The position numbers and the translations under genes are program-made. From assembly GCA_945865525.1 (NCBI GenBank), contig CAMBDY010000010.1:16645-80644 (forward strand): a stretch of DNA of 64,000 bases. Direction: 5' to 3'. Origin of the DNA: Nitrospira lenta (GTDB lineage: Bacteria; Nitrospirota; Nitrospiria; Nitrospirales; Nitrospiraceae). Below, piece by piece: positions 39,046-50,788 of the stretch. The notes under the pieces are model-generated. The model was given only the letters and a program-made list of their open reading frames with translations, was not told where the DNA came from and ran no database searches. Position 1 is the first letter of the stretch. Every line of letters begins with the position of its first letter.

Positions 39046-39792
39046 CTACTGGCCGAGGTACCAGCCCACCCCATGCTGCTCTAAGAAACTGGTAATCATT
39101 GTAAGCGTATTGGCGTAAATCATGATACCCACCACGATCAGCAAGACTCCGCTCACAGTGGATACGCCCCACAAATACACACGCGCTTGCTTGAAATAGG
39201 CAAGGAAACGATCCACTCCCAGGGCTGTCAGAAACAACGGCAATCCCAAGCCCAACGAATAACTCGTCAGCAACAGGACTCCGTTGAGCATCGAATCGGT
39301 CGTACTGGCATACAATAAGATCGTGCCGAGTACCGGTCCGACGCAGGGTGTCCAGCCAGCGGCGAACGCCACCCCGATCAGGAACGACCCCACATAGCCA
39401 ACCGGCCGGCTCCTAAATTGAAAACGATGCTCCATTTTCAGAAAGCTAATATTCAGAACTCCCAGGAGGTAGAGCCCGAAGACGATGATCAGGATGCCGC
39501 CAATTCGGCGAAGGTGATCCTGATAGGTGATCAGCGCCTGGCCGATGAAGCTCGCCGACGCCCCAAAGGACACAAACACGGCAGTAAACCCTGCGATGAA
39601 CAGCAGCGCGTTGACGATGATCGATTTCTTAAACTTCGACCGCACCGTCGCATCAGTAAGTTGTTCGATCGACAGTCCCGTGATGTAGGAAATATAAGAA
39701 GGCACCAGCGGAAGCACACAGGGGGACACGAACGAGAGGAGACCGGCCGAAAAGGCCGCAACAAGAGAAATGTTCGTGATCGATTGCGACAT
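39046..39792 (-). CDS. ccdA: CcdA-like thiol:disulfide transporter
   Basis: AGLLSFVSPCVLPLVPSYISYITG, GVAFAAGWTPCVGPVLG. Confidence 0.93.
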   Translation of the reverse strand: MSQSITNISLVAAFSAGLLSFVSPCVLPLVPSYISYITGLSIEQLTDATVRSKFKKSIIVNALLFIAGFTAVFVSFGASASFIGQALITYQDHLRRIGGILIIVFGLYLLGVLNISFLKMEHRFQFRSRPVGYVGSFLIGVAFAAGWTPCVGPVLGTILLYASTTDSMLNGVLLLTSYSLGLGLPLFLTALGVDRFLAYFKQARVYLWGVSTVSGVLLIVVGIMIYANTLTMITSFLEQHGVGWYLGQ

Positions 39793-39822
39793 GGCAAATC
39801 AGGATGATATGAACGATCCGGA

Positions 39823-40362
39823 CTAGGACTTCATCAACTGCTGCACTAGCTGATGTGCTTCCGTCGCACCCCAGTCGCGCGCACCGAAAATCTGGTGGCG
39901 GACGACTCCCTGTCGATCCACCATGAAAGTCATCGGGAGGGCCCTCGCCCCATAGGTCAATCCCACGCGATAGTCGGCATCGTGAAGAATGGGAAAAGTC
40001 AAACGGTTCTCTTGCTGAAACGGCCGAGTGATCGCGGCCCCTTGTGTATCCGTTGATACGGCAAGAATTTCAAAATCCTTCCGAGAAAATGCCTGATATA
40101 GTTTTTCCATCTCCGGCATCTCTACTCGGCAGGGACCGCACCAGGTCGCCCAAAAATTCAGCAGCACAACTTTGCCGCGCAAGTCCGACAGCGCCACTTG
40201 ACGTCCGTTCAAGTCGCGAAGCTGAAAATTCGGCGCGAGTTCTCCTACCCTAACGACCGCACGCTTGGCCACCAGCAGGCGATCAGACGCCATGGCACTC
40301 CCCATCGCCACCAGCGCAACCACGAGACAGAAGACTGTGCCCGCAATGGCCCGCTTCGTCAT
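39823..40362 (-). CDS. TlpA/ResA-family thioredoxin-like protein 1
   Basis: [26 protein letters not shown], signal sequence. Confidence 0.92.
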   Translation of the reverse strand: MTKRAIAGTVFCLVVALVAMGSAMASDRLLVAKRAVVRVGELAPNFQLRDLNGRQVALSDLRGKVVLLNFWATWCGPCRVEMPEMEKLYQAFSRKDFEILAVSTDTQGAAITRPFQQENRLTFPILHDADYRVGLTYGARALPMTFMVDRQGVVRHQIFGARDWGATEAHQLVQQLMKS

Positions 40363-40988
40363 CCTCTCCCCACTCCACGATCCAAAGAATGTACGTCGGC
40401 TGCCTTGGGCGTCACATTCAGCAACTTAGTCAAGATCTCCAAACTATCGAGCCTCGTCCAATCCCGCGGCCCGATAACGATCTCGCGGATGACGCCTTCC
40501 CGATCGATGATGAAGGTTTCCGGGACACCCATGCGCTTGTAGGGCTTGTCGGTTTTTCCCCAGGAATCAATCAGCACGGGAAAGGTCAGGTTCATACCCT
40601 TGATGAAGGGAGGAATATCCTTGGTCGTCGTCACACGATCGATACTGACTGCCAGAATCACCAACCCATCCTTGTCAAAATTCTTGTGGAGCACTTCCAT
40701 CGAGGGCATTTCTTCGCGACAAGGCTTGCACCAAGTCGCCCAAAAATTCAGAAAGACCACCTTGCCTCGGAAATCCGAGAGCTGCTGTGGCTTGTCATTT
40801 AGATCGGTGAGGACGAAGTCCGGCGCCTGCTTCCCCACGGCCAGCAGGTCATATTTGGCGCTCTGCATCCAGACAATGCTAAAAACCACGGCAAGAATGA
40901 CGGTGCCGGCCAAGAGGATGGCCGTGCGGGACGAGCTCTGCTCGCCCGCCTTACCGTTCACGCTGGGCTCGGACTCATGCATAGGCAT
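40359..40988 (-). CDS. resA: TlpA/ResA-family thioredoxin-like protein 2
   Basis: [24 protein letters not shown]-terminal TM anchor. Confidence 0.9.
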   Translation of the reverse strand: MPMHESEPSVNGKAGEQSSSRTAILLAGTVILAVVFSIVWMQSAKYDLLAVGKQAPDFVLTDLNDKPQQLSDFRGKVVFLNFWATWCKPCREEMPSMEVLHKNFDKDGLVILAVSIDRVTTTKDIPPFIKGMNLTFPVLIDSWGKTDKPYKRMGVPETFIIDREGVIREIVIGPRDWTRLDSLEILTKLLNVTPKAADVHSLDRGVGRG

Positions 40989-41892
40989 GAAGGCCTGAGA
41001 GCAAGAAGTTCACGCCCCAGAAGCAGAAGATCACCATCAAGAAACCAAAGACCGCATAAATGGCGGCACGGTGGCCTTCCCATCCGCGCGTCATCCTGGC
41101 ATGGATGTAGGCGCCGTAAATCAACCAGACAATCAGCGACCAAGTCTCTTTCGGGTCCCAGCTCCAGTAACCACCCCAGGCATAGTTGGCCCACATGGCC
41201 CCGAGGATAATGCCGAAGGCTAGCAAGGGGAAGCCGATCGTGATCGCTTTGTAGCCCAGCTCGTCAATGGTTTCAAGATCAGGGAAGGCCGCATAGAAAC
41301 GGGAGGTGCTACCCCGCCGCTCTGCCCGTTCCTTAAAGAGATACATCACACCTAACCCGCCGGCCATCGCAAAGGCCGCATAGCTGGTCAACGTGATCGA
41401 CACATGGATATAAATCCAGTAACTATTGAGCGCCGGCACAAGAGGCTCCGCCGTCTGATACCGGTAAGGCAACAGAGACGCCGCGCCCATGGCAATGAAC
41501 CCGATACCCACCACGAAGGCGCCAATCGCTTTAATCTTGTAGCGCAGTTCCAACAGCACATAGCCCAAGATGATCGCCCAAGACACATAGGCCATGGCTT
41601 CGAACTGGTTCGACCAGGGGGCAAAGGTTCCGGAGGTCTGCATCCGCTCGAAGGCGCGCATAAACAAGGCGCCCGTATTGACGATCCATCCGAACACCGT
41701 AATCAGAGTAGCGGTCTGGCCCAATTGCATGGCCCAGGCTCCGTCTCGTTCATCGAAGTTGCCCGCCGAATGGCCAGCAGGGGCCAAGGTCATGATCGGA
41801 CGGCGCGCGAAGAGATACGCGATGTAGAGGGTCAAGGCGGCAAGATAGAGCCAAAACGTCATGTCGAACAGAAATAAAGATCGGACCATCAT
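40975..41892 (-). CDS. ccsA: Cytochrome c biogenesis protein CcsA/ResC
   Basis: WANYAWGGYWSWDPKETWSLIVWLIYGAYIHAR tryptophan-rich heme-handling motif. Confidence 0.93.
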   Translation of the reverse strand: MMVRSLFLFDMTFWLYLAALTLYIAYLFARRPIMTLAPAGHSAGNFDERDGAWAMQLGQTATLITVFGWIVNTGALFMRAFERMQTSGTFAPWSNQFEAMAYVSWAIILGYVLLELRYKIKAIGAFVVGIGFIAMGAASLLPYRYQTAEPLVPALNSYWIYIHVSITLTSYAAFAMAGGLGVMYLFKERAERRGSTSRFYAAFPDLETIDELGYKAITIGFPLLAFGIILGAMWANYAWGGYWSWDPKETWSLIVWLIYGAYIHARMTRGWEGHRAAIYAVFGFLMVIFCFWGVNFLLSGLHAYA

Positions 41893-41968
41893 GTCCTCCG
41901 TCGAGCAGTTGAGGCCAATGTGACTACTGCTATCATACTCACTATATGACCGGTTTGGCTACCAGGCC

Positions 41969-43459
41969 TCAAGCCCCGCTGATTCGTGAGGGAGAAGCCG
42001 ACAAGCGCTGAAGCTTCTCCGTCAGCTTTCGAAATTCCCGCTGGAAATCAATCTGACTCTTATGGGTCGTACCGCCGATATAGACCGTCACCCCCTCTGG
42101 AGTCGGAAGGATCTTCATCCAGATCCGACGGTGGAAGATAAACGAGGAGAGGGTAATGCCCACCACGATCATGGTCGAGCCGGTCCAGACGATATTGATC
42201 CCAGGATTTTTGGCAATCTGCAGACCGGTGTACTTCTTCGGCGTATACCCCACTAACTCAAACTGGTACTTCGATTCTTTGATATCGAAGAGGTCAGGAA
42301 ACTGGGCGAAAATCCAGGGCGTCGACTGAACCGCACGCCGCTCATTGACCGCCAAGCGGATCGCGGGATTCGCATGTTCCACCGTCTTGGAAAAGACTTT
42401 TTTCTCAGTCGAATTAAAGGCAAAGTCCGCCACGAAATCCGTCATCGAAAGCTTCAGGTCGAGCTCAGGAACCGCCTGCTCCCTTCGCCATTCCAGATCG
42501 ACGGTCCTGAGGATTCGGTCCGTCTCTTTGTCCTTGATATTGATCCGCGCCACTTCAATCTGCTCCCAGGAGTCCCCGTAGCTAGACTGATAGAACCAGA
42601 TGCCTTTGTAAACGAGAGGATCGTTGACTGAAATCGTCTTGGTGACGACAGACTGGCCACCATCAATGACCGTCAACGTACTATTGTAGGACTTCACAGA
42701 GCCGTTCTCGTGATAGTCGATCCAGAACTTATCGACCTTGAGATCAAAGTTGCCACGTGGAATATGATAGGTCTGTCCTTCAAGGCAAACCCCAAAGTCC
42801 TGGAACCCATAGTAGGTGCCGATCAGACCACCGACGATGATGACGGTGGCGCTTAGATGGGCCATATGCGCGCCGACGCGACCCAAGACACCCTTCGTCG
42901 CGTAGAGGGTCACCTCGCGCGGTTCATTCTTCGCAAGCACCTTATATCCCTTCTCAATAAAATGCTGTGCTAGCTCCTGCGCTACGACTTCCTTGCTCCT
43001 CGCGATCGAGACCTCGGCCTGCTGCTTCATCCCCTTCACGAAATCTAGCGATACACTGACGCGGTCCTGCTGCATCGACCGCCAGACACCAGGGAACCGC
43101 TTATAGAAGCACGTGAGGGAGTTAATACAGAGGAGGCCGAGGAGACTGGTAAACCACCAGGTATGATAGACGTCAATGAAACCCAGCCGGAGAAACCAGC
43201 GATAGGTACTCTCTCCGTATTCCTGAATGTACGATTCCGGTCGTTCATTCTGCTGAATCACCGTCCCAATCGTGGCAGTGATAGCAATGAACAGAAAGAG
43301 GAACATCGCCAACTTAATTGAGGCAAAAAACTCGACTAGTTCACGGGAGAACTCCTCCCAACCCAGCCCTGGAGTCGATGATCGTGGACTCTTCTGTTCA
43401 GACATCGCGTCCGACTGGCCATTCATCGTGTTGACAGTCCCTTTTTCGTCACGAGACAC
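41969..43459 (-). CDS. resB: Cytochrome c biogenesis protein ResB
   Basis: FFASIKLAMFLFLFIAITATIGTVIQQNE and ResB-like topology; start may be ATG at 43426. Confidence 0.9.
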   Translation of the reverse strand: MSRDEKGTVNTMNGQSDAMSEQKSPRSSTPGLGWEEFSRELVEFFASIKLAMFLFLFIAITATIGTVIQQNERPESYIQEYGESTYRWFLRLGFIDVYHTWWFTSLLGLLCINSLTCFYKRFPGVWRSMQQDRVSVSLDFVKGMKQQAEVSIARSKEVVAQELAQHFIEKGYKVLAKNEPREVTLYATKGVLGRVGAHMAHLSATVIIVGGLIGTYYGFQDFGVCLEGQTYHIPRGNFDLKVDKFWIDYHENGSVKSYNSTLTVIDGGQSVVTKTISVNDPLVYKGIWFYQSSYGDSWEQIEVARINIKDKETDRILRTVDLEWRREQAVPELDLKLSMTDFVADFAFNSTEKKVFSKTVEHANPAIRLAVNERRAVQSTPWIFAQFPDLFDIKESKYQFELVGYTPKKYTGLQIAKNPGINIVWTGSTMIVVGITLSSFIFHRRIWMKILPTPEGVTVYIGGTTHKSQIDFQREFRKLTEKLQRLSASPSRISGA

Positions 43460-43749
43460 ACATGGTCACTATCGACTGGATACAACACCACGGTCTTGCC
43501 CATAGCAGGATCATGGTCCCGGGAGACGGGGCCTATCCCAAACGCGCCCCCATGGCATCGTAGATAGAGAAGGCGAGGACCGCGGAGCTGCACTTATTTT
43601 ACAAGGGCCAGAAAAGGGGTGTCAAGCAAACAGCCTGCGGAGACTACTCCACGATTCCACGGAGTAAAAGAAATAGACAGCCGGAGCCTCGCCATACTAA
43701 TATTGTCTCTGGGTCCATTAATTCTTACTAATTAAGCCTTGAGGAGCTG

Positions 43750-44898
43750 ATGAGAAATAACTACCTATTCACGTCAGAGTCCGTAACCGAAGGGCATCCG
43801 GACAAAATCGCCGATCAGATCTCCGACGGGATCCTCGACGCAATCATTGCCAAAGACAAGTTTGCCCGGGTGGCCTGCGAGACGATGCTGACTACGGGCA
43901 TTGCCTTCGTGGCCGGCGAAATCTCCACCAAAGCCTATGTCGAAATTCCCGACATTATTCGAGAGGTTATCAAGGATGTCGGCTATACCGACGCCGCTTG
44001 GGGATTTGACTACCACACCTGTTCCGTCCTCACCGCTATTCACCATCAGTCGAACGATATCTCCATGGGGGTCGATTCCGGGGGCGCTGGCGACCAAGGC
44101 CTCATGTTCGGCTTTGCCAGCGACGAGACCTCCGAGCTCATGCCCATGCCGATCGTCCTCGCCCATCGGCTCACCAAGCGATTGGCGGAAGTCAGGAAAA
44201 AGAACATCCTGCCCTGGGTCCGCCCAGACGGCAAATCCCAAGTAACTGTGGAATACAAGAACGGCAAACCGGTGCGCATCGACACCATCGTCGTCTCTAC
44301 CCAACATAGCCCTGACGTAACAAATAAGCAGATCACGCGCGACATCATGGAAAAGGTGATCAAGCCCGTCATGCCAAAAGGGCTCTATGACCCGGCGAGC
44401 GTGATCCACCACATCAATCCCACCGGCCGCTTCGTCGTTGGTGGCCCAATGGGCGACACCGGACTGACGGGCCGCAAGATCATCGTCGACACCTATGGCG
44501 GACACGGCAGCCATGGGGGCGGCTGCTTCTCTGGCAAGGATCCCACGAAGGTGGACCGATCTGCGTCGTACATGGCCCGCTACATCGCTAAGAACATCGT
44601 CGCAGCTGGGTTGGCGGGAAAGTGCGAAGTGCAGCTCGCCTATGCCATCGGCGTGGCAGAACCGGTCTCGGTATTGGTCGACCCGATGGGTACGGAACGG
44701 GTAGCCGCTGAGAACCTAAACAAGCTTGTGCGGAAGCACTTCCCCATGACCCCACGCGGCATCATCGAGCACCTCAAGCTCCGCCGGCCGATCTTCAGAC
44801 AGACCGCCGCCTATGGACACTTCGGCCGAAACGAACCGGATTTCACCTGGGAAAAGACCGACAAAGCCAAGCTCTTGCGTAAAGACGCAGGTCTGTAG
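43750..44898 (+). CDS. metK: S-adenosylmethionine synthetase
   Basis: [45 protein letters not shown]. Confidence 0.97.
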   Translation: MRNNYLFTSESVTEGHPDKIADQISDGILDAIIAKDKFARVACETMLTTGIAFVAGEISTKAYVEIPDIIREVIKDVGYTDAAWGFDYHTCSVLTAIHHQSNDISMGVDSGGAGDQGLMFGFASDETSELMPMPIVLAHRLTKRLAEVRKKNILPWVRPDGKSQVTVEYKNGKPVRIDTIVVSTQHSPDVTNKQITRDIMEKVIKPVMPKGLYDPASVIHHINPTGRFVVGGPMGDTGLTGRKIIVDTYGGHGSHGGGCFSGKDPTKVDRSASYMARYIAKNIVAAGLAGKCEVQLAYAIGVAEPVSVLVDPMGTERVAAENLNKLVRKHFPMTPRGIIEHLKLRRPIFRQTAAYGHFGRNEPDFTWEKTDKAKLLRKDAGL

Positions 44899-44958
44899 CC
44901 TGCGCCAGACCGATGGCAGGGGGACGGATTGAACACCCCGTCCCCCTGCTCCCCCTGA

Positions 44959-46259
<1,301 letters not shown>

Positions 46260-46260
<1 letters not shown>

Positions 46261-46381
46261 CAGGAATACTGAAAGTGTCCTTAGCGGCGTTCTCACTTCA
46301 CGAAGAGGCCAACGCACCAAGCCCTACGCCGCACCGCTTGGCTCGCCGTGGCCTTGATGAAGGGAGTTTTGAGTATCCTGT
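46260..46381. repeat. Imperfect inverted-repeat intergenic element, copy B1
   Basis: ACAGGAATACTGAAAGTGTCC at left; GGAGTTTTGAGTATCCTGT at right (reverse complement ACAGGATACTCAAAACTCC). Confidence 0.6.
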
Positions 46382-46524
46382 CGGTATTTAAGCCACAGTA
46401 TCACTCGGAGCGGGGCGTTCCTATCCCTATCGTCCGTGAGATTCTGCCGATGGCCGTGAGCTATGCCATTGGGTTAGCAGCGAAGCAAATCTTGGGAATT
46501 CCAGTCTAGCAGGAGCGACAACTT

Positions 46525-46655
46525 GCAGGATGCTCAAAAATTCCATCCAGCAAGACCCCAAGCGGAGCAAGCAGCGGAGGTACATCCCTCAATCACGCGT
46601 TGAGAATGTTTGTCCGCTAGGAACGATGCTGACAGACCGTTTCAGAATTCTACGC
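46525..46655. repeat. Imperfect inverted-repeat intergenic element, copy B2
   Basis: GCAGGATGCTCAAAAATTCCATCCAGC at left; reverse complement of the right arm GATGCTGACAGACCGTTTCAGAATTCTACGC aligns imperfectly; left arm resembles copy A left arm. Confidence 0.5.
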
Positions 46656-48304
46656 TAGCGGGCGTGGACCATCGGAAGCTCGCGCGAGCCTTCTGCTTCT
46701 TGTTGAATACGGAGCCGTTCCAGCCGCGACTCCTCCAACACATGCTGGAGGACCTCGTCGGTCATCTGAGTCATCTGCGCCGCAACATCTTTCATCTCAC
46801 CATGCTCGACTGCCCGTGAAAGCACTTCGGCCTTCGTGGCCCCTTTCTTCTGGCCCATAAACGGCTTAATGATCAGGTAGGCCACATCTCGAGCCGGCAT
46901 GAAACGCAGGAATCGTCGTAGCAATCGGGCGGTCTGTACGGGATAGTGCAGAAGCTTATAGATGAAGAGCCGCTTGAGTCCTTGCCGACGAACCTCGTTA
47001 ATCACTTCGCCGGGCAAACAGGTTGGATCAATCTCCGAACATTTAAAATACTTATACCAATCGGCCGTTTCGCTCACCAATCCCCGCTTTACATATTCCT
47101 GCCAAAGGGGTGTACCTCGATAGACACACAGCCGATTGAAGCCGAACGTGTCGAGCGGCAGCTTGGAGGCGAGATCGAACGTCGCCTCCATGTCCTCGAC
47201 CGTTTCATCTGGATTGCCCACGGTAAAGAAGCCATGCACGATCTCGATACCGGCCTTCTTAGCGTTTCTGACTGCAATAGCGACTTCCGCCAGCGTCTGT
47301 TCTTTTTTGAGGCGATCGAGGATCTTCTGGCTGCCGCTTTCAATCCCAAACATGACCGTCCGACAATGGGCCTTGGCCATGGCAGGAAACAAATGCTGGG
47401 CGACCGAGTCTACGCGCCCTTCGATGCCCCACTGGATCGTGAGTTTCTCATCCATCACGCCCTGGCAAATCGCCTCGATCCGCTTCGGTTGCAGCAGAAA
47501 ATGGTCATCGACGAAGTAGACTGACCCGTACCCACAGGCTTCTAGATACTTCAGTTCGCTGACCACATGTGCCGCAGTCCTCGCACGCCACTTACCCTCG
47601 TTGAAGATTGGGATATCACAGAACACGCAAGGCCAGGGGCAACCACGCGACGTCTGCATCGTCGTGAACCGCTCCATCGAGAGCACCGCCGGCACGTCAA
47701 GTGGCATAGACTCGACAAAGTCGAGCGGGAGGCCTTCGCGATCGGGAAAGGGCCACTGATCGAGATGCCGCTCCATCGGCCTACCTACATTCTGAATCAC
47801 TTGACCGTCTTTGGCCCAAGTCAAACCTGCGACGCTGGACGGGTCGTCAAATCGTTCGAGCAGATCGAGGAGTAATTGCTCGCCATCTCCGCGGCACACG
47901 TAATCCACTTCAGGGCACTGCAATTTCACGAGCGCAGCATTTAAGCTGGCAAAAACGCCACCGAACGCCAACTTGACCTTCTGGTTCCCAGCGCGAATCT
48001 GTCGGGCCAGGATCTTTGCGTAGGGATAGCTGGTGGTGCTGAGAAAGCTGAGGCCGACCAGGTCCGGCTGCTGCCGGTTGATCTCTTCGAGAATCACGTC
48101 ATTCGGCGTGTCCGGGTTTGCCTGATCAAACATCACGCACTCGTGGCCGGCCTGTTTGAGCACAGACGAAAGAGACATGATGCCGATGGGCGGAAAACCC
48201 ATGACCCGGATACGGCCATTTTTTGCACGAGTTTTAGCTGGGAGAGCGTAGAACTGAGGATCGCGAACGTGAATCAGGAATACACGCATGGGGCACCCTA
48301 ACAC
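46655..48304 (-). CDS. B12-binding-domain radical SAM protein (class B methyltransferase-like)
   Basis: N-terminal cobalamin-binding-like domain, radical SAM motif TSRGCPWPCVFCDI, FGIESGSQKILDRLKK. Confidence 0.85.
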   Translation of the reverse strand: MLGCPMRVFLIHVRDPQFYALPAKTRAKNGRIRVMGFPPIGIMSLSSVLKQAGHECVMFDQANPDTPNDVILEEINRQQPDLVGLSFLSTTSYPYAKILARQIRAGNQKVKLAFGGVFASLNAALVKLQCPEVDYVCRGDGEQLLLDLLERFDDPSSVAGLTWAKDGQVIQNVGRPMERHLDQWPFPDREGLPLDFVESMPLDVPAVLSMERFTTMQTSRGCPWPCVFCDIPIFNEGKWRARTAAHVVSELKYLEACGYGSVYFVDDHFLLQPKRIEAICQGVMDEKLTIQWGIEGRVDSVAQHLFPAMAKAHCRTVMFGIESGSQKILDRLKKEQTLAEVAIAVRNAKKAGIEIVHGFFTVGNPDETVEDMEATFDLASKLPLDTFGFNRLCVYRGTPLWQEYVKRGLVSETADWYKYFKCSEIDPTCLPGEVINEVRRQGLKRLFIYKLLHYPVQTARLLRRFLRFMPARDVAYLIIKPFMGQKKGATKAEVLSRAVEHGEMKDVAAQMTQMTDEVLQHVLEESRLERLRIQQEAEGSRELPMVHAR

Positions 48305-48492
48305 ACATATCGCCAGAAATACCGAAAATATTTAGCGGGTAAGGTGTGCGGCCATCATCTTTACTCGTGTGGTACAGCGCACCCCATGTGGGCTTGGTCA
48401 TTTGTGAAACGGTTCAACAACTTTCGATCGGTGCGTGGCCACCCACACATCCCCAAGCTCGGATCGTTCTGCGCAAAAACTGAAACTCTATC

Positions 48493-49365
48493 TTACCGCC
48501 CGAGCGCTAGCTTGACCGCCTGGCCGATCTCGGCCGGATTTTTCACTACCCGCACACCAGCCGCTTCAAGAATCTTCATCTTCTCAGCCGCCGTGCCCTT
48601 ACCACCTGACACGATGGCACCGGCATGGCCCATGCGCCGGCCAGGAGGAGCCGTGATCCCTGCGATAAAACTGACGACCGGCTTCTTGACCTTCGTTTTA
48701 ATGAATTCAGCGGCTTTCTCTTCTGCATCGCCCCCGATCTCGCCGATCATCACAATCGCCTGAGTCTCTGGATCTTTTTCGAACAAGGCCAACACATCAA
48801 CGAAACCCGTACCATTAACCGGATCTCCGCCGATACCGACGCAGGTCGTTTCACCAAGGCCTAATGTGGAAAGTTGATGTACGGCTTCATAGGTGAGGGT
48901 CCCGCTGCGCGACACGACGCCCACGACCCCCTTCTTATGGATGAAGCCTGGCATAATCCCGATCTTCGCTTCATCAACGGTAATCACGCCGGGGCAGTTC
49001 GGCCCAATCAAGCGGACATCGCGGCCATAGAGCGCGCGCTTGACCTTGACCATGTCGTTCACCGGAATGCCTTCAGTAATGCAAATGATCAGCGTCACGC
49101 CGGCATCGGCTGCCTCCAAGATTGCATCGGCACAAAATGGCGGAGGAACGAAGATCAACGAGGTATCGCACTGGGTTTTCTTCACCGCATCACGCACCGT
49201 GTTAAACACCGGAATGCCCTCGACTGTCTGGCCCGCCTTGCCAGGCGTGACGCCCGCGACCATCTGCGTCCCATAGGCCTTGCACTGCGTCGCATGGAAC
49301 GACCCTTCCTTGCCCGTGATCCCCTGCACCACCACCCGCGTATGCTTATTCACGAGAATGCTCAC
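48493..49365 (-). CDS. sucD: Succinyl-CoA synthetase alpha subunit
   Basis: [45 protein letters not shown]. Confidence 0.96.
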   Translation of the reverse strand: MSILVNKHTRVVVQGITGKEGSFHATQCKAYGTQMVAGVTPGKAGQTVEGIPVFNTVRDAVKKTQCDTSLIFVPPPFCADAILEAADAGVTLIICITEGIPVNDMVKVKRALYGRDVRLIGPNCPGVITVDEAKIGIMPGFIHKKGVVGVVSRSGTLTYEAVHQLSTLGLGETTCVGIGGDPVNGTGFVDVLALFEKDPETQAIVMIGEIGGDAEEKAAEFIKTKVKKPVVSFIAGITAPPGRRMGHAGAIVSGGKGTAAEKMKILEAAGVRVVKNPAEIGQAVKLALGR

Positions 49366-49510
49366 AAGTCCCTCTTCTTTCTTATTCCACCTTCACCCAC
49401 ACCGAAAAACATCTTTCAGGAACGGCCGGGCTGAGCCCGTCACGCGGACACATTGGAGTTGTGCGCGCGCTGGGAGCAAATGGACCTCAACCCCTGTTGC
49501 CCTCAATCCC

Positions 49511-50689
49511 TTAGGCTGCTTTCCCAGTCAGCTTTACAATTTTTTGTGCCGCTTCCCACAAGTCGTCCGCCACTTCTAGCTTGAGGTCGGACTCGGCCAG
49601 CAGCTTGCGGCCTTCTTCTGCATTCGTGCCCTGCAACCGCACCACCAACGGCACATTGATCTTCACTTCCTTGGCCGCTTCGATCACGCCATGCGCAATC
49701 CGCTCACAACGAACAATCCCGCCGAAAATGTTAATGAAGATGCCCTTGACGTTAGGGTCCTTGAGGAGAATCCGAAATCCCGCCGCCACAGTCTCTTTAG
49801 TCGCGCCTCCACCGACGTCCAGGAAATTCGCCGGCTCGCTACCAGCCAGTTTGATCACGTCCATCGTCGCCATGGCCAGGCCCGCACCGTTCACCATGCA
49901 ACCGATATTGCCGTCCAACTTGACATAGTTCAGATTATTCTCGCCCGCTTCGATTTCCAGCGGCTCTTCCTCGTGGAGATCGCGCATCTGCTGCACATCG
50001 GCATGCCGGAACAGGGCACTATCGTCGAAGGTGACCTTGCCATCCAATGCAATGAGCTTCTTATCGCTGGTGATCACCAGCGGATTGATCTCCACCATGG
50101 CCGCATTCTTGTCCATAAACATGCGGTAAAGATTCCCCAGCATCAAGATGAAAGGATTGACGATTACCGGTTCCATGGCAGGGAGCCCGAGTGCGAAAGC
50201 GATGTTCCGCCCGTTGTACCCCTGAAATCCGACGGCTGGATCGATCGCTTCACGGATGATCTTCTCCGGCGTGTGAGCTGCGACTTCTTCAATCTCCATC
50301 CCGCCTTCCGTGCTCGCGATAAACACGGGCCAGCCACTATCCCGATCGACGACGATGCTCACATATAATTCTTTGGTAATCGCCGCGCCCTCTTCAATCA
50401 ACAACCGCCGCACTTCCCGCCCCTTGGGACCGGTCTGATGCGTGACCAGAGTCTTGCCGATGAGTTCCTTGACCAGGCCTGGCACGGCTGCCTTGTCCTT
50501 CGTAATCTTGACGCCGCCAGCCTTGCCTCGTCCACCTGCATGAATTTGTGCCTTGACGACAAAAACCGGCACATTGAGTTCCGCCACCCAGGCAGAGCCA
50601 GCCTCAGGAGAAAGGATCTCTTTCCCGCGCGGTACCGAAATCCCAAACTGACCGAACAACTGCTTCGCCTGAAACTCATGAACGTTCAT
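49511..50689 (-). CDS. sucC: Succinyl-CoA synthetase beta subunit
   Basis: MNVHEFQAKQLFGQFGISVPRG, AQIHAGGRGKAGGVK, NIFGGIVRCERIAHG; start revised to 50689. Confidence 0.96.
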   Translation of the reverse strand: MNVHEFQAKQLFGQFGISVPRGKEILSPEAGSAWVAELNVPVFVVKAQIHAGGRGKAGGVKITKDKAAVPGLVKELIGKTLVTHQTGPKGREVRRLLIEEGAAITKELYVSIVVDRDSGWPVFIASTEGGMEIEEVAAHTPEKIIREAIDPAVGFQGYNGRNIAFALGLPAMEPVIVNPFILMLGNLYRMFMDKNAAMVEINPLVITSDKKLIALDGKVTFDDSALFRHADVQQMRDLHEEEPLEIEAGENNLNYVKLDGNIGCMVNGAGLAMATMDVIKLAGSEPANFLDVGGGATKETVAAGFRILLKDPNVKGIFINIFGGIVRCERIAHGVIEAAKEVKINVPLVVRLQGTNAEEGRKLLAESDLKLEVADDLWEAAQKIVKLTGKAA

Positions 50690-50702
50690 ATCTTCTCCTT
50701 GC

Positions 50703-50782
50703 ACGAAAGATGCGACGCATGGGATTCGGGAGAAGCGCGATGCATACGAATACCCATCGCACCTCTCCCGCTCATCTCGTGC
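50703..50782. repeat. Quasi-palindromic intergenic sequence between sucC and frdA-like gene
   Basis: Outer arms GCACGA(AA)GATG and CATCTCGTGC plus partial matches inside (GCATGGGATTCG / CGAATACCCATCGC). Confidence 0.4.
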
Positions 50783-50788
50783 GTCCTA

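Noticed and set aside
38840-39172. 110-aa minus-strand ORF across bamD-ccdA gap
   Set aside because: Overlaps ccdA in another frame and spans the inverted-repeat element; no protein features.
43460-43749. Possible SAM riboswitch upstream of metK
   Set aside because: Only a short ACTCC/GGAGT hairpin was seen; no recognisable SAM riboswitch core by eye.
46357-46509. 50-aa plus-strand ORF MKGVLSILSVFKPQYHSERGVPIPIVREILPMAVSYAIGLAAKQILGIPV
   Set aside because: Its ATG lies inside the right arm of inverted-repeat element B1 and no homologous family is recognised; may be chance or a gene remnant.
46655-48304. Naming the radical SAM gene as hopanoid methylase (hpnP/hpnR) or hpnJ
   Set aside because: Family-level motifs only; distance from hopanoid genes and no diagnostic residues I can verify.
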